NCBI GenBank assembly: GCA_014237395.1
Contig: JABZFP010000043.1
Span: 124,001-188,000 of the forward strand
From: Desulfobacteraceae bacterium
GTDB taxonomy: Bacteria > Desulfobacterota > Desulfobacteria > Desulfobacterales > UBA5852
Length of the DNA stretch: 64,000 bases
Reading direction: 5' to 3'
In this document: positions 1-7,672 of the stretch, one piece after another
How the letters are laid out: each line of letters starts with the position of its first letter
How positions within the stretch are numbered: position 1 is the stretch's first letter
Translations under genes and position numbers: made by a program
Notes under the pieces: generated by a model
Database searches by the model: none
The model's input: the letters and a program-made list of their open reading frames with translations, nothing else
Told to the model about the DNA's origin: nothing

Positions 1-555
1 CAGGCCTTTGCCCGGGAGATCGTCGGATTGACGCGGGATCGCATCATTGGCTGCAAGGCCGGGGATCTGGGCCCGCAGATCCCGGAAGAACTGGTGGCCT
101 GCCTAAAGCGCAACGGTGTCCACAGTGCGACATTCGAGGCCGAAATCCCCTGTGCGGACGGCCGCCGCCGGGACTTTCTGTTCACCACCGCCACGGTGGT
201 CGGTGAGGGGTCTGAAAAGGCTGGCAGCGTCGGTGCTATGATGGATCTGACGGAAAAGAACCGTGCGGCCCGCGAGCGGGCCCAGAAAGAAAAATTTCAG
301 GGTGTGCTGGAGACCGCCGGGGCGGTCTGCCATGAACTCAACCAACCCCTCCAGGTGATTTCGGGCTATGCCGAGCTCATGATGGTCGATCTGTCCGAAG
401 GCGACAAACATTATGGCCTGGCCGAGCAGATTCTCGAGCAGGTCGAGCGTATCGCCGACATCACCGGAAAGCTTCAGAAAATCACTCGCTACAAAACCGT
501 GGACTACGGCCGACACGCCAAGATCTTCGATATCCATCAATCCTCGGATGACTGA
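1..555 (+). CDS. PAS/HisKA signalling protein, 3' part (5' end outside window)
   Basis: The reading frame is open from the first base, so the N-terminus lies upstream; 184 residues are visible. Residues about 1-85 look like a PAS domain ending in a PAC-like stretch (MMDLTEKNRA). A short coiled linker follows, then a HisKA dimerisation/phosphoacceptor helix with the H-box around H111 (CHELNQPLQVISGYAEL). The protein stops about 70 residues later, with no N, G1 or G2 boxes, so the ATPase half of a histidine kinase is missing. The C-terminus ends naturally and nothing kinase-like follows in any frame. It may serve as a phosphotransfer or docking partner rather than an active kinase. It converges with the next gene. 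The family is clear; the function is not. Confidence 0.75.
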   Translation, partial: QAFAREIVGLTRDRIIGCKAGDLGPQIPEELVACLKRNGVHSATFEAEIPCADGRRRDFLFTTATVVGEGSEKAGSVGAMMDLTEKNRAARERAQKEKFQGVLETAGAVCHELNQPLQVISGYAELMMVDLSEGDKHYGLAEQILEQVERIADITGKLQKITRYKTVDYGRHAKIFDIHQSSDD

Positions 556-662
556 CCGATCGATGGTCGGAAGTGATACGGGGGCTGTGATCCGATGTAC
601 CAGCGCGCGAGCGTATCCGGTTCCCGCCGTCTCTCAAAAGCTGACCAATCCGCAAACCTTGA

Positions 663-1493
663 TCACCTTTGGTGAAGGCCATTTTCTTCCGGTGATGGCA
701 AGCGCCCCATCACCCTCGCTTCCATCATTTTGAGCATCGGGTGAAACGGCGAACGGCGATGTTTCATTTTTCGCGCCCAGTGACTGAAAAGATCGCGCAG
801 CGGATCCACGAAACGCTCCGGCTCGATATCGGTTTCCTCCACGATGACGGTGGCTTCGTCGGCGACGGCCTGCCATGCAGGGACAGCCGGCTCCTCGGGT
901 TGCACCAGACTTTCAGTTGCCTGCCCGTCTGTCCCGTAGGACAAGGTGGCTATCGAACTGGATTGGGCGGCCAGGATTGTCCGGGACTGCCGGACATCCA
1001 CTTCGATTCCGGCCAGTGTGTCCAGTCGCGATAGACCGGCGGATCCATGACCCTGCCGTCCGGCTGCTTCGGGCCCAAACGAGTTGGCGATCAAGCGGTC
1101 GATGCGGCGCAGGGCCTTGCGGATATCGCGCATTTCTTCCCGGCTGAGATCCCCCTCGACTGTCACGGAGATTTCCTGGCTGGCTTCGAAACCGAACCAT
1201 TCCCGGGTTTCAGCGGCCACGCGTTCATGGGCGAAGGGGTCGCCGTCGGCATTAACGGCATATTGCTGATCAATGGCTATCCGGGCATCCCGCCCATAGA
1301 CCGCCACGGTTTCCCGATCCATCGAAAGGGTGACGGTGTCCCCCTCCCGGGTATGCAGGGTGATGTCCTTGCTGACTTCCGAAACGGCTGCCAGACGAAG
1401 GCTTTGAGAGGCCTGAATTTCCTGGCCGGACCGGTCGGGCGTGTTAAAAGGATACCATTCAAACGCGTTGGGTGTTGCAATGGCAGTCGTCAT
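663..1493 (-). CDS. Conserved-looking protein of unknown function
   Basis: 276 residues. The ATG at 1493 is preceded by AGGGAGGTCAGA, a strong ribosome site, and is preferred to an ATG six codons upstream. No signal peptide or membrane segment is visible. The N-terminal third contains alternating hydrophobic strands (ITLHTREGDTVTLSMDRETVAVYG). An acidic mid-region (SVTVEGDLSREEMRDIRKALRRIDRLI) looks like a helical hairpin, and the C-terminal tail is basic and rich in R, K and M. I do not recognise a family. It is monocistronic between a convergent neighbour and a same-strand MerR gene lying upstream. Confidence 0.7.
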   Translation of the reverse strand: MTTAIATPNAFEWYPFNTPDRSGQEIQASQSLRLAAVSEVSKDITLHTREGDTVTLSMDRETVAVYGRDARIAIDQQYAVNADGDPFAHERVAAETREWFGFEASQEISVTVEGDLSREEMRDIRKALRRIDRLIANSFGPEAAGRQGHGSAGLSRLDTLAGIEVDVRQSRTILAAQSSSIATLSYGTDGQATESLVQPEEPAVPAWQAVADEATVIVEETDIEPERFVDPLRDLFSHWARKMKHRRSPFHPMLKMMEARVMGRLPSPEENGLHQR

Positions 1494-1688
1494 TCTGACC
1501 TCCCTTTTCATAGGAATTCTTCCTGGGAGATATTATCGGCGGCTTGAGAAGAAACATGAATGACGGTCCCCAAAACACCCTGACGCCGGTTTGGGCCTAT
1601 CTCCGCTTTGGACACTATCTATCGGTACGGTGTGAAATCGTTGCGGGGCTTCGTGGCAAGGCTTGTGTCACAATTCCCGGGCGCCTGT

Positions 1689-2210
1689 CTATTTCTGGGA
1701 CAGAGACCGAATGACCTTTATATCATCGCGCGGGATGCCCAGGGATTCCAGAAACGCTTGATGGTCGTCTGGAAAAAGCCGTTCAAATTCCATATGCCAC
1801 TGAAGCATATCCTGATCGGTCATTCCCGACGCCCTCAGCAGGGTCGTCCATTTTTCGCGATTCAATCCGGCCGGCATATCGGAGAAAGACGGATGGCCGA
1901 TCAGCTTGCGGATGACCCGCTGCTGGTTTTGCAGAGCCTGAATCTGACGGTGAATTTCTTGCAGACGCTGTTTCAGGACATTCCCCATCATGTTATCCGG
2001 AGCATCAAGAATCTCCCGGATGGCCTTGAGAGACAACCCCATTTGCCGGTAATGGCAGATTTTTTCAAGCCGCTGACGGTCGACGCCGGTGTAAAGGCGA
2101 TAGTTGGCGGGGCTGCGGCCCGAAGGCCGCAGGATTCCGATACGGTCGTAGTACAGCAGGGTGCTGCGGGACAGGTTGAATTGTTTGGCCAGCCGGCTGA
2201 TGGTGATCAT
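1689..2210 (-). CDS. MerR-family transcriptional regulator
   Basis: 173 residues. The N-terminal winged helix-turn-helix (residues 1-70) has the family signature: ISRLAKQFNLSRSTLLYYDRIGIL followed by the NYRLY wing. A long dimerisation coiled coil runs from about 80 to 115. The C-terminal 60 residues carry only one cysteine in the whole protein and no CxC, so a metal site of the MerR/CueR type is unlikely; a small-molecule or protein-level effector is more probable. It is the second gene of a two-gene unit, starting 19 nt after the SRPBCC gene ends. The promoter upstream of that gene has the stretched spacer typical of MerR control, which suggests autoregulation. Confidence 0.9.
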   Translation of the reverse strand: MITISRLAKQFNLSRSTLLYYDRIGILRPSGRSPANYRLYTGVDRQRLEKICHYRQMGLSLKAIREILDAPDNMMGNVLKQRLQEIHRQIQALQNQQRVIRKLIGHPSFSDMPAGLNREKWTTLLRASGMTDQDMLQWHMEFERLFPDDHQAFLESLGIPRDDIKVIRSLSQK

Positions 2211-2229
2211 GATTGTCTAATTCGATGAT

Positions 2230-2742
2230 TCATTTTTGCTGCGCTTCCTGTACGGATTCGTGGCCGGGTATGGCCAACATGGTACCGGTTTGAAGGTAAT
2301 GGTTGAGCATGGTCTCGAGATGGCTGATTTCCTGGCGATAGGACGCGTCATCATAGCGATCTATATAGGAATTGCCTTCCGGACTCAAGGCGGTCATGGT
2401 TTGGGTCCAGGTGGCGATGGTGCGGTCGGGACCGTCTCCCGCCAGGCGGACATCCAGCCGAGTGATGCGGACACCGGCCGCAAAACGGATGAATTCGATG
2501 GCCCGGCAGGGCTCGTAGCGGGTAACGACCCACCATTCCGGCCCACGGTCCTCACGGAAATCCGTGTAGAAAATGCCGTTGTCTTCAGCGTATCCTGTTT
2601 CCGAAAAAATCATGCGGCATTGCCAGATCGGTATCCAGTCATATTCGCGTTTCGGACACAGGAGCGGAAATACCCGACGGGGTGATGCTGCCAGCGACAT
2701 GATGCCGGTTTGAACATTGCGTTTCGCCTGAAAGTCTTTCAT
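2230..2742 (-). CDS. SRPBCC-fold (START/Bet v1-like) protein
   Basis: 170 residues; start ATG preceded by CGGAGGAACAA. The opening strand (TGIMSLAASPRRVFPLLCPKREYDWIP) and the strand pattern ending in a long C-terminal helix (YRQEISHLETMLNHYLQTG) fit the polyketide-cyclase/START-like SRPBCC fold, which encloses a hydrophobic ligand cavity. A W-rich strand, GPEWWVVTRYEP, sits in the centre. No signal peptide is present, so it is cytoplasmic. It is the first gene of an operon with a MerR regulator. By context it may bind or process the molecule sensed by that regulator, but this is inference. Confidence 0.75.
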   Translation of the reverse strand: MKDFQAKRNVQTGIMSLAASPRRVFPLLCPKREYDWIPIWQCRMIFSETGYAEDNGIFYTDFREDRGPEWWVVTRYEPCRAIEFIRFAAGVRITRLDVRLAGDGPDRTIATWTQTMTALSPEGNSYIDRYDDASYRQEISHLETMLNHYLQTGTMLAIPGHESVQEAQQK

Positions 2743-2781
2743 TTGTTCCTCCGTTCTATGAAGTTGATGTCCATGGCGATG

Positions 2782-2812
2782 ACCTTACACTGTGAACCAA
2801 TAGACGGGTCAA
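2782..2812 (-). promoter_or_regulatory. MerR-type promoter with 19-bp spacer
   Basis: On the minus strand TTGACC (2812-2807) and TAAGGT (2787-2782) are separated by 19 bp instead of the usual 17. TAAGGT and a 19-bp spacer are also the arrangement of the classical mer promoter. TGACC and GGTCA form an outer inverted repeat around the element. The start codon of the SRPBCC gene lies 40 bp downstream. Confidence 0.6.
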
Positions 2813-2982
2813 TACCGATTGGCGCGGCATGGTATGACTGGAGACACTATCCGAATTGTGATAAGACATCTGCTTATGTTTATTGGGTTTGCAGGCTCTT
2901 CACGAGGGCCGTTATGGTTGGCGATAAGAGGCAGACGGTTCCGTGTTGAAGCGACGGACAACGGTATCAGGAGAAACGGCTC

Positions 2983-3516
2983 ATGACCGATGGTGGCAGT
3001 GAGGAATTCGATCCCCGTGATTTCATGACGAGCTTCCGGGTGATTGCCGCAGGGGTGTTGCTTTCGCCGCGGGCTTTTTTCCAGGAAATGCGCCGCACGG
3101 GGGGGATGATGGCGCCATTTTTATTTATGCTGGCCTGTCTTGTGATCCACACCCTCATTGTGGGGCTGCTGCATAAGGATATGGCGCTCATCGGTCGCAA
3201 TCTGGCGTTGGGTCTGACCTTTCCGTTCATTACCGCCGGACTTAGTTTTGTCTTGCTGACGCGTCTTTTTCAGGCCCGGGGGACTTTCGAAGCCGCTTTT
3301 CGGGTCAATGCCTATGCCGCCGCCATCAACTTGCTGTCGTGGTTTCCCATGGTGGGTGTGCTGCTGGAATTTTATCGACTTTACGTCATTACCATAGGAC
3401 TCAGCACCACCTTTGAGACCAAACCGTGGAAAGCGCTTGTCGCATTGGTTTTGATCGTGGGGCTCTATATTGTGCTGGCCAGCCGCCTGGGAACCGCATT
3501 GGGCGGGGGGGCTTGA
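2983..3516 (+). CDS. YIP1-family membrane protein
   Basis: 177 residues; CAGGAG stands nine bases before the ATG. A short cytoplasmic N-terminus (DFMTSFRVIAAGVLLSPRAFFQEMRRTGG) carries the typical Yip1 lead-in, with a P-x-x-FF segment. About five hydrophobic segments follow. Its stop codon overlaps the start of the diguanylate cyclase gene by one base (TGATG), so the two are translationally coupled. This suggests the membrane protein works with, or localises, the signalling enzyme. The biochemical role of bacterial Yip1 proteins is not established. Confidence 0.8.
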   Translation: MTDGGSEEFDPRDFMTSFRVIAAGVLLSPRAFFQEMRRTGGMMAPFLFMLACLVIHTLIVGLLHKDMALIGRNLALGLTFPFITAGLSFVLLTRLFQARGTFEAAFRVNAYAAAINLLSWFPMVGVLLEFYRLYVITIGLSTTFETKPWKALVALVLIVGLYIVLASRLGTALGGGA

Positions 3517-5819
3517 TGGAGAAGATCATACCAGACGCCCATCCGGCGCAACCGGATGACTGCGATAAGGATAATGGGGTCGTTGACGTTTCAACAAAGG
3601 GGGCATCCGTCAAGATTTGCCCTATTTCCGGGTGGACGGTTCAGAGACGGCCGGAATGGACCGATGTCGCATTTGAACAGGGGTTCACGATAACGGCGGA
3701 AATCATCGGCAACGGTATCCTGCTCACGCACAATCATGGGCGCGCCACCATCGAAGGCGTCCGCAGGGCGTTTGATTTTACGGATGCCATTATCGATCAG
3801 TATCTCGCCCAGCGTCCTTATATCCATATCCTGGATTATTCCCATCTCGGCGGAACCACCCTTGAAGGACGCCGCTATTTTATTCAGCACATGCTGCAAC
3901 GCCAACAGTTGGCCGGGGTCATCTTCTACGGCCTATCGCCGCTGCTTCGTATGAGCACCAAGTTGGGTAAGCGGCTCAATATTATTCAATTTGATGTTCA
4001 CATCGCCCAAGACTACATGGACGCTGTCTCTGTGGCGCGGGGGCTGCTGGAATCGGTTCCGGGGCATGCCATCGACGACAAGACGCCATCGGCTCACTTT
4101 GCCGACGCCTATTTGTCGAAGGATGGGACACCGCACACCGTCCTCCGTCGGGACGACTGGATTTTCGAACAGGAGGGGTTCTCGATCCGTTATGAAGTCA
4201 TCGACGGTCATATTTTGCATTCCATCGCGGAAGGCGCCTTCGAGATCGCCCACCTGGCCGGTTTGATCGCTCTGCGGGAGAAAGTCTACGGTTCCTTATC
4301 GGAACCCCAGGGACCGCACTACATTATTGCCGATCTCAAAGGGCTGCAGCGGGTAGGTCGCCGAGCGCGCAAATACTATCAGGACGCGATTTTAACCTGG
4401 CATCGGAAAGTCCCTCTGTGCGGCTACATCGTATACGGTCTTAATTCATTCACCGCAGCTCTAACCAATTTTTCGCGGTTTATTTTGCCTTTTCCGGTCA
4501 AGGCCACAGAGGATCTGGACAGCGCTCTGGGAATGGTCCGGCAGGAAACCGAGGCGGCCGGGGGAAACGGTCATCGGGAGGATGCGTCATCTCTGGTATC
4601 GGAGAGCCGCTCATCGGCGGCGGCCGACCCGGTCGAACACTTGCTGGAGTATATCGGCAGTATCGACTGGGAGCAGGACGGATTGTCCCTTACAAAAGAT
4701 GTCGGGGAAAACAGTTCCCTGCGTCCGGTTTATGACGCCATCAGTGTCATCAAATCGGAACTGGACGATCTGCTGCACGAAAAAATAAAGGCCGAAACGG
4801 CACTCAAAACAGCCCGGGATGACCTGGACGCCCGTGTCCGGGAAAGGACGGCGGAACTGATCGCGACCAACCAGCGCCTGCAAGCCGAAATCGCCGAACG
4901 GCGAGAGATGGAAGCGGCCCTGCGCGCAAGTGAGAAAAATTACCGGGACCTTGTGCACAGTGTCAACAGCATCATTCTGCGATGGGACGCCGAGGGCAAA
5001 ATCGTGTTCATGAACCCCTATGGGTTGACGTTTTTTGGTTATGAAGCAGAAGAATTGATTGGTGGGAATGTGGTGGGAACCATCGTTCCCGAGAGCGAGA
5101 GCATTTCACAGCGGGACCTCAAGGAGTTGATGCTGGCGATCCGGCAGGACCCCGATCGTTTCCGCAACAACGAAAATGAAAACATCACCCGGGACGGGCG
5201 CCGGGTCTGGGTCTACTGGACCAACCGGGCGATTACGGATGCCGACGGGCGCATTATTGAAATTTTGAGCGTTGGAAACGACATCACCGGGCGGCGCCAC
5301 ATGGAAGCGGAGTTGCGACGGCTGGCCACCACGGATTCTCTGACCGGCGCTTTCAACCGGCGCCGGTTTTTTCAGAAGGCGCGTCAGGAGTTTTTGCGGC
5401 ACCAGCGCTATGGCCACCCATTCGCCATCCTGCTGATGGATATGGACCATTTCAAGAAAATCAACGATACTCATGGACATCCCGTGGGTGACACTGTGCT
5501 GAAAACCTTTGTGGACACCTGTAAGCGTATCTTCCGGGTTACGGATATTTTCGGCCGTACGGGCGGCGAAGAGTTTTCGGCGGTGCTGCCGGAAACCGAG
5601 GCGGCCAATGCCGCCCGGGTTGCCGAACGTTTGAGGGACCGGGTGATGAACAGCCGAATCGAGGGCGGAACGGACACCCGTCCGATCCAGTGTACCGTGA
5701 GCATCGGATTGACCAGCCTGCGGGAGGATGACGTGGCCCTCGAGTCCATGATTCGAAGGGCCGATAAAGCCCTTTATGACGCCAAACGGACGGGGCGCAA
5801 CCGTGTCGTGCAGGCATAA
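3516..5819 (+). CDS. Diguanylate cyclase with duplicated N-terminal domain, PAS and GGDEF
   Basis: 767 residues. Residues 55-175 and 219-343 are two copies of a domain I cannot name. Each begins EQGF-x-I or EQEGF-S-I, has a central strand (HILDYSHL / YIIADLKGL) and ends in a helix-strand pair around VIFYGLSP / YIVYGLNS. It resembles a STAS/SpoIIAA-like fold. A coiled coil (415-470) leads to a PAS domain (475-592) and a C-terminal GGDEF domain (600-767). The active-site motif is GGEEF at 683-687. An RxxD inhibitory site (RVTD, 674-677) lies exactly five residues before it, so product inhibition is expected. It should make cyclic di-GMP in response to its sensory domains. It is translationally coupled to the YIP1 gene. 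Confidence 0.92.
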   Translation: MEKIIPDAHPAQPDDCDKDNGVVDVSTKGASVKICPISGWTVQRRPEWTDVAFEQGFTITAEIIGNGILLTHNHGRATIEGVRRAFDFTDAIIDQYLAQRPYIHILDYSHLGGTTLEGRRYFIQHMLQRQQLAGVIFYGLSPLLRMSTKLGKRLNIIQFDVHIAQDYMDAVSVARGLLESVPGHAIDDKTPSAHFADAYLSKDGTPHTVLRRDDWIFEQEGFSIRYEVIDGHILHSIAEGAFEIAHLAGLIALREKVYGSLSEPQGPHYIIADLKGLQRVGRRARKYYQDAILTWHRKVPLCGYIVYGLNSFTAALTNFSRFILPFPVKATEDLDSALGMVRQETEAAGGNGHREDASSLVSESRSSAAADPVEHLLEYIGSIDWEQDGLSLTKDVGENSSLRPVYDAISVIKSELDDLLHEKIKAETALKTARDDLDARVRERTAELIATNQRLQAEIAERREMEAALRASEKNYRDLVHSVNSIILRWDAEGKIVFMNPYGLTFFGYEAEELIGGNVVGTIVPESESISQRDLKELMLAIRQDPDRFRNNENENITRDGRRVWVYWTNRAITDADGRIIEILSVGNDITGRRHMEAELRRLATTDSLTGAFNRRRFFQKARQEFLRHQRYGHPFAILLMDMDHFKKINDTHGHPVGDTVLKTFVDTCKRIFRVTDIFGRTGGEEFSAVLPETEAANAARVAERLRDRVMNSRIEGGTDTRPIQCTVSIGLTSLREDDVALESMIRRADKALYDAKRTGRNRVVQA

Positions 5820-5870
5820 ACAACGTTCATGGCACTCTCTATGAAGTGATGCTGCAGGGGATTTCATCAA

Positions 5871-6518
5871 ATGGCAACACATCAATTGACCGCCGTCGAG
5901 ATCCGGATAATCGGGAGCCTGATGGAAAAGGCCTTGTCCACCCCGGACTACTATCCGCTATCGCTTAACGCCCTTACCAACGCCTGCAACCAGAAGTCGA
6001 GCCGTGATCCGGTGGTGGTGTATGACGAACGTGACGTGCAATCGGTCCTGGAGGTGTTGGAAGAAAAAAAACTGGCTAACCGCAGCGGGGTAGGGCGAGT
6101 ACCCAAATACGAGGAATTATTGTCACCGGCGTATGACCTCGTTCCCCGGGAAACCGCTGTGCTGTGCGTGTTGATGCTCAGAGGGCCCCAGACCGTCGGG
6201 GAACTCCGCAGCCGGACCGGACGGTTGGCCACGTTCGAAAATCTGGAGGCTGTCACCGAAATCCTTGAAAAACTGGATGAATGGGGGCTTGCCCAGCGGC
6301 TGGATCGACTTCCCGGCCGCAAGGAATCACGCTACGATCATCTTTTGGGGGGCGCGCCGGAAACGGTGCGGCCGCCCGAACAAACAGCGCCACCCCCGGT
6401 CCATGAGGCTGACAGCGCCGCGCGGCTCGACCAACTCGAGTCGGATATTGCTCAACTGCGAAGTGATATCGATAGCCTCCGGGAAACATTGAAGGCATTC
6501 AAAGCCCAGTTCGACTGA
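5871..6518 (+). CDS. YceH-family (DUF480) protein
   Basis: 215 residues. It begins LTAVEIRIIGSLMEKALSTPDYYPLSLNALTNACNQKSSRDP, the hallmark of the YceH/DUF480 family, which folds as two winged helices. Residues 1-85 and 90-165 correspond to the two domains. A proline-rich linker and a short C-terminal coiled coil (ARLDQLESDIAQLRSDIDSLRETL) follow. The molecular function of the family is unknown. It stands alone, 51 bases after the cyclase gene. Confidence 0.92.
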   Translation: MATHQLTAVEIRIIGSLMEKALSTPDYYPLSLNALTNACNQKSSRDPVVVYDERDVQSVLEVLEEKKLANRSGVGRVPKYEELLSPAYDLVPRETAVLCVLMLRGPQTVGELRSRTGRLATFENLEAVTEILEKLDEWGLAQRLDRLPGRKESRYDHLLGGAPETVRPPEQTAPPPVHEADSAARLDQLESDIAQLRSDIDSLRETLKAFKAQFD

Positions 6519-6871
6519 TCCCCAGGCCGTGGACGTCGTTACAAGAAGCGCCTGCTCCGCCGCTGCATGGCGCACCGCGCCGCGCCCGTCCTTGGCCATT
6601 CCGCTTGCCCATCGCCATCCATGCACGATCGCCGAACGGTATTAGTCCCCAACCGCATGGGATCGATTGTCAGAGCCAGTTCACAACCCCGCCTGTTTTC
6701 GGCTCAAGTATCTTTTCGAGCGGTCGATAATAATATTTAACCCGTGTCCTGCTGGAGCGGCTTGCAAGGGATCGATTCTGAACGGTTTTTTGGCAGTGCA
6801 TGCGCCATCCCCTTTTCGCTCTTATGGGCTTGATCGATTGAATTGACGATGACAATCAACAGGTGAACACC
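6519..6871. other. Gene-free stretch
   Basis: 353 bases between yceH and the PilZ gene. No start with a ribosome site, no convincing terminator and no tRNA-like fold was seen. The 3' part is richer in A and T (AATAATATTTAA near 6730) and may hold the promoter of the PilZ gene. Confidence 0.5.
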
Positions 6872-7357
6872 ATGCAAAAAATATACGTAACCAACGATAA
6901 CAAGGCCACGCTTGCCTGTCCGGCCTGCGAGCGGAGTCGGACCATCGACGCATCGCCCTATATCACGATGTCCCGCGTCGTGAGAATTCGCATCAAATGC
7001 CCCTGCGGTCACCACTACCCGGCAGAAATGGAGCGGCGGCGACATTTCAGAAAAGCCGTTCATTTCCGGGGGACTTATGCCCAGGTTCCCGGTGGCCGGC
7101 ATGTCGGCAGGGGCGCCATGGCCGTGCTGGACTTGTCCAGGACAGGGGTGCGGATGCGCCTCCATGAAAACAAGGTCCTCCGTATTGGGGACAAGCTCGT
7201 TGTCGAATTCCAGTTGGACGACGGCAAGCGGTCCACGGTTCGCAAGGAGAGTGTGGTCCGCCGGATCGACGGATCCGATCTGGGGGCGGAATTTACCGCA
7301 ACGGGAGCGTCCGATCCCCACGCCAAGGCCATCGGGTTCTACCTGTTTGCGGCCTGA
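6872..7357 (+). CDS. PilZ-domain protein
   Basis: 161 residues; start ATG chosen over a GTG three codons earlier because AGGTGA lies five bases before it. Residues 15-50 hold two CxxC-like pairs (CPAC near the start, CPCG further on), a small zinc-ribbon-like module. The PilZ domain follows. Its cyclic di-GMP-binding RxxxR is present (ERRRHFRKAVHF) and the second motif is DLSRTG in place of D/NxSxxG. A receptor for cyclic di-GMP is therefore likely, with the cyclase gene three kilobases upstream. The output is unknown. Confidence 0.85.
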   Translation: MQKIYVTNDNKATLACPACERSRTIDASPYITMSRVVRIRIKCPCGHHYPAEMERRRHFRKAVHFRGTYAQVPGGRHVGRGAMAVLDLSRTGVRMRLHENKVLRIGDKLVVEFQLDDGKRSTVRKESVVRRIDGSDLGAEFTATGASDPHAKAIGFYLFAA

Positions 7358-7652
7358 GTGGCATGCAGCGCGAAACGCCTATGATTTTAAACGAAACCGT
7401 TCGAAAACCATCACAGCCACCCAAAGCGTTCCGATTTACCGGAAGCCGGTACTGCTTTCTACGATAAAAGAATTTTCTCTATTAGCGCGCCGATATGAAA
7501 ATTATCCAATTTTCCTGTGGACGGTGCGCCTCGATGTTGACAGCCCAGAGCATACCGTCACACGTTGACGGGCATCTCGCTATTTCGCCATTCTATGACA
7601 ATATTGGAAGCTTCTCGTGATCCGAGGGCCGGACGCGACCGGTGGATCCGCT
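7358..7652. other. Gene-free stretch between convergent genes
   Basis: Between the PilZ gene and the end of fdhA. It contains the short palindrome TACCGG-AAG-CCGGTA (7437-7451), which could end the PilZ transcript, and the longer hairpin listed separately. No coding sequence is supported. Confidence 0.45.
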
Positions 7653-7661
7653 GCGTCCGGC
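7628..7661 (-). terminator. Stem-loop after fdhA
   Basis: GCCGGACGC (7628-7636) and GCGTCCGGC (7653-7661) form a perfect 9-bp stem with a 16-base loop, 12 bases past the fdhA stop. There is no U-tract, so it may protect the 3' end or assist factor-dependent termination rather than terminate alone. Confidence 0.45.
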
Positions 7662-7672
7662 TGAAGGCATGT

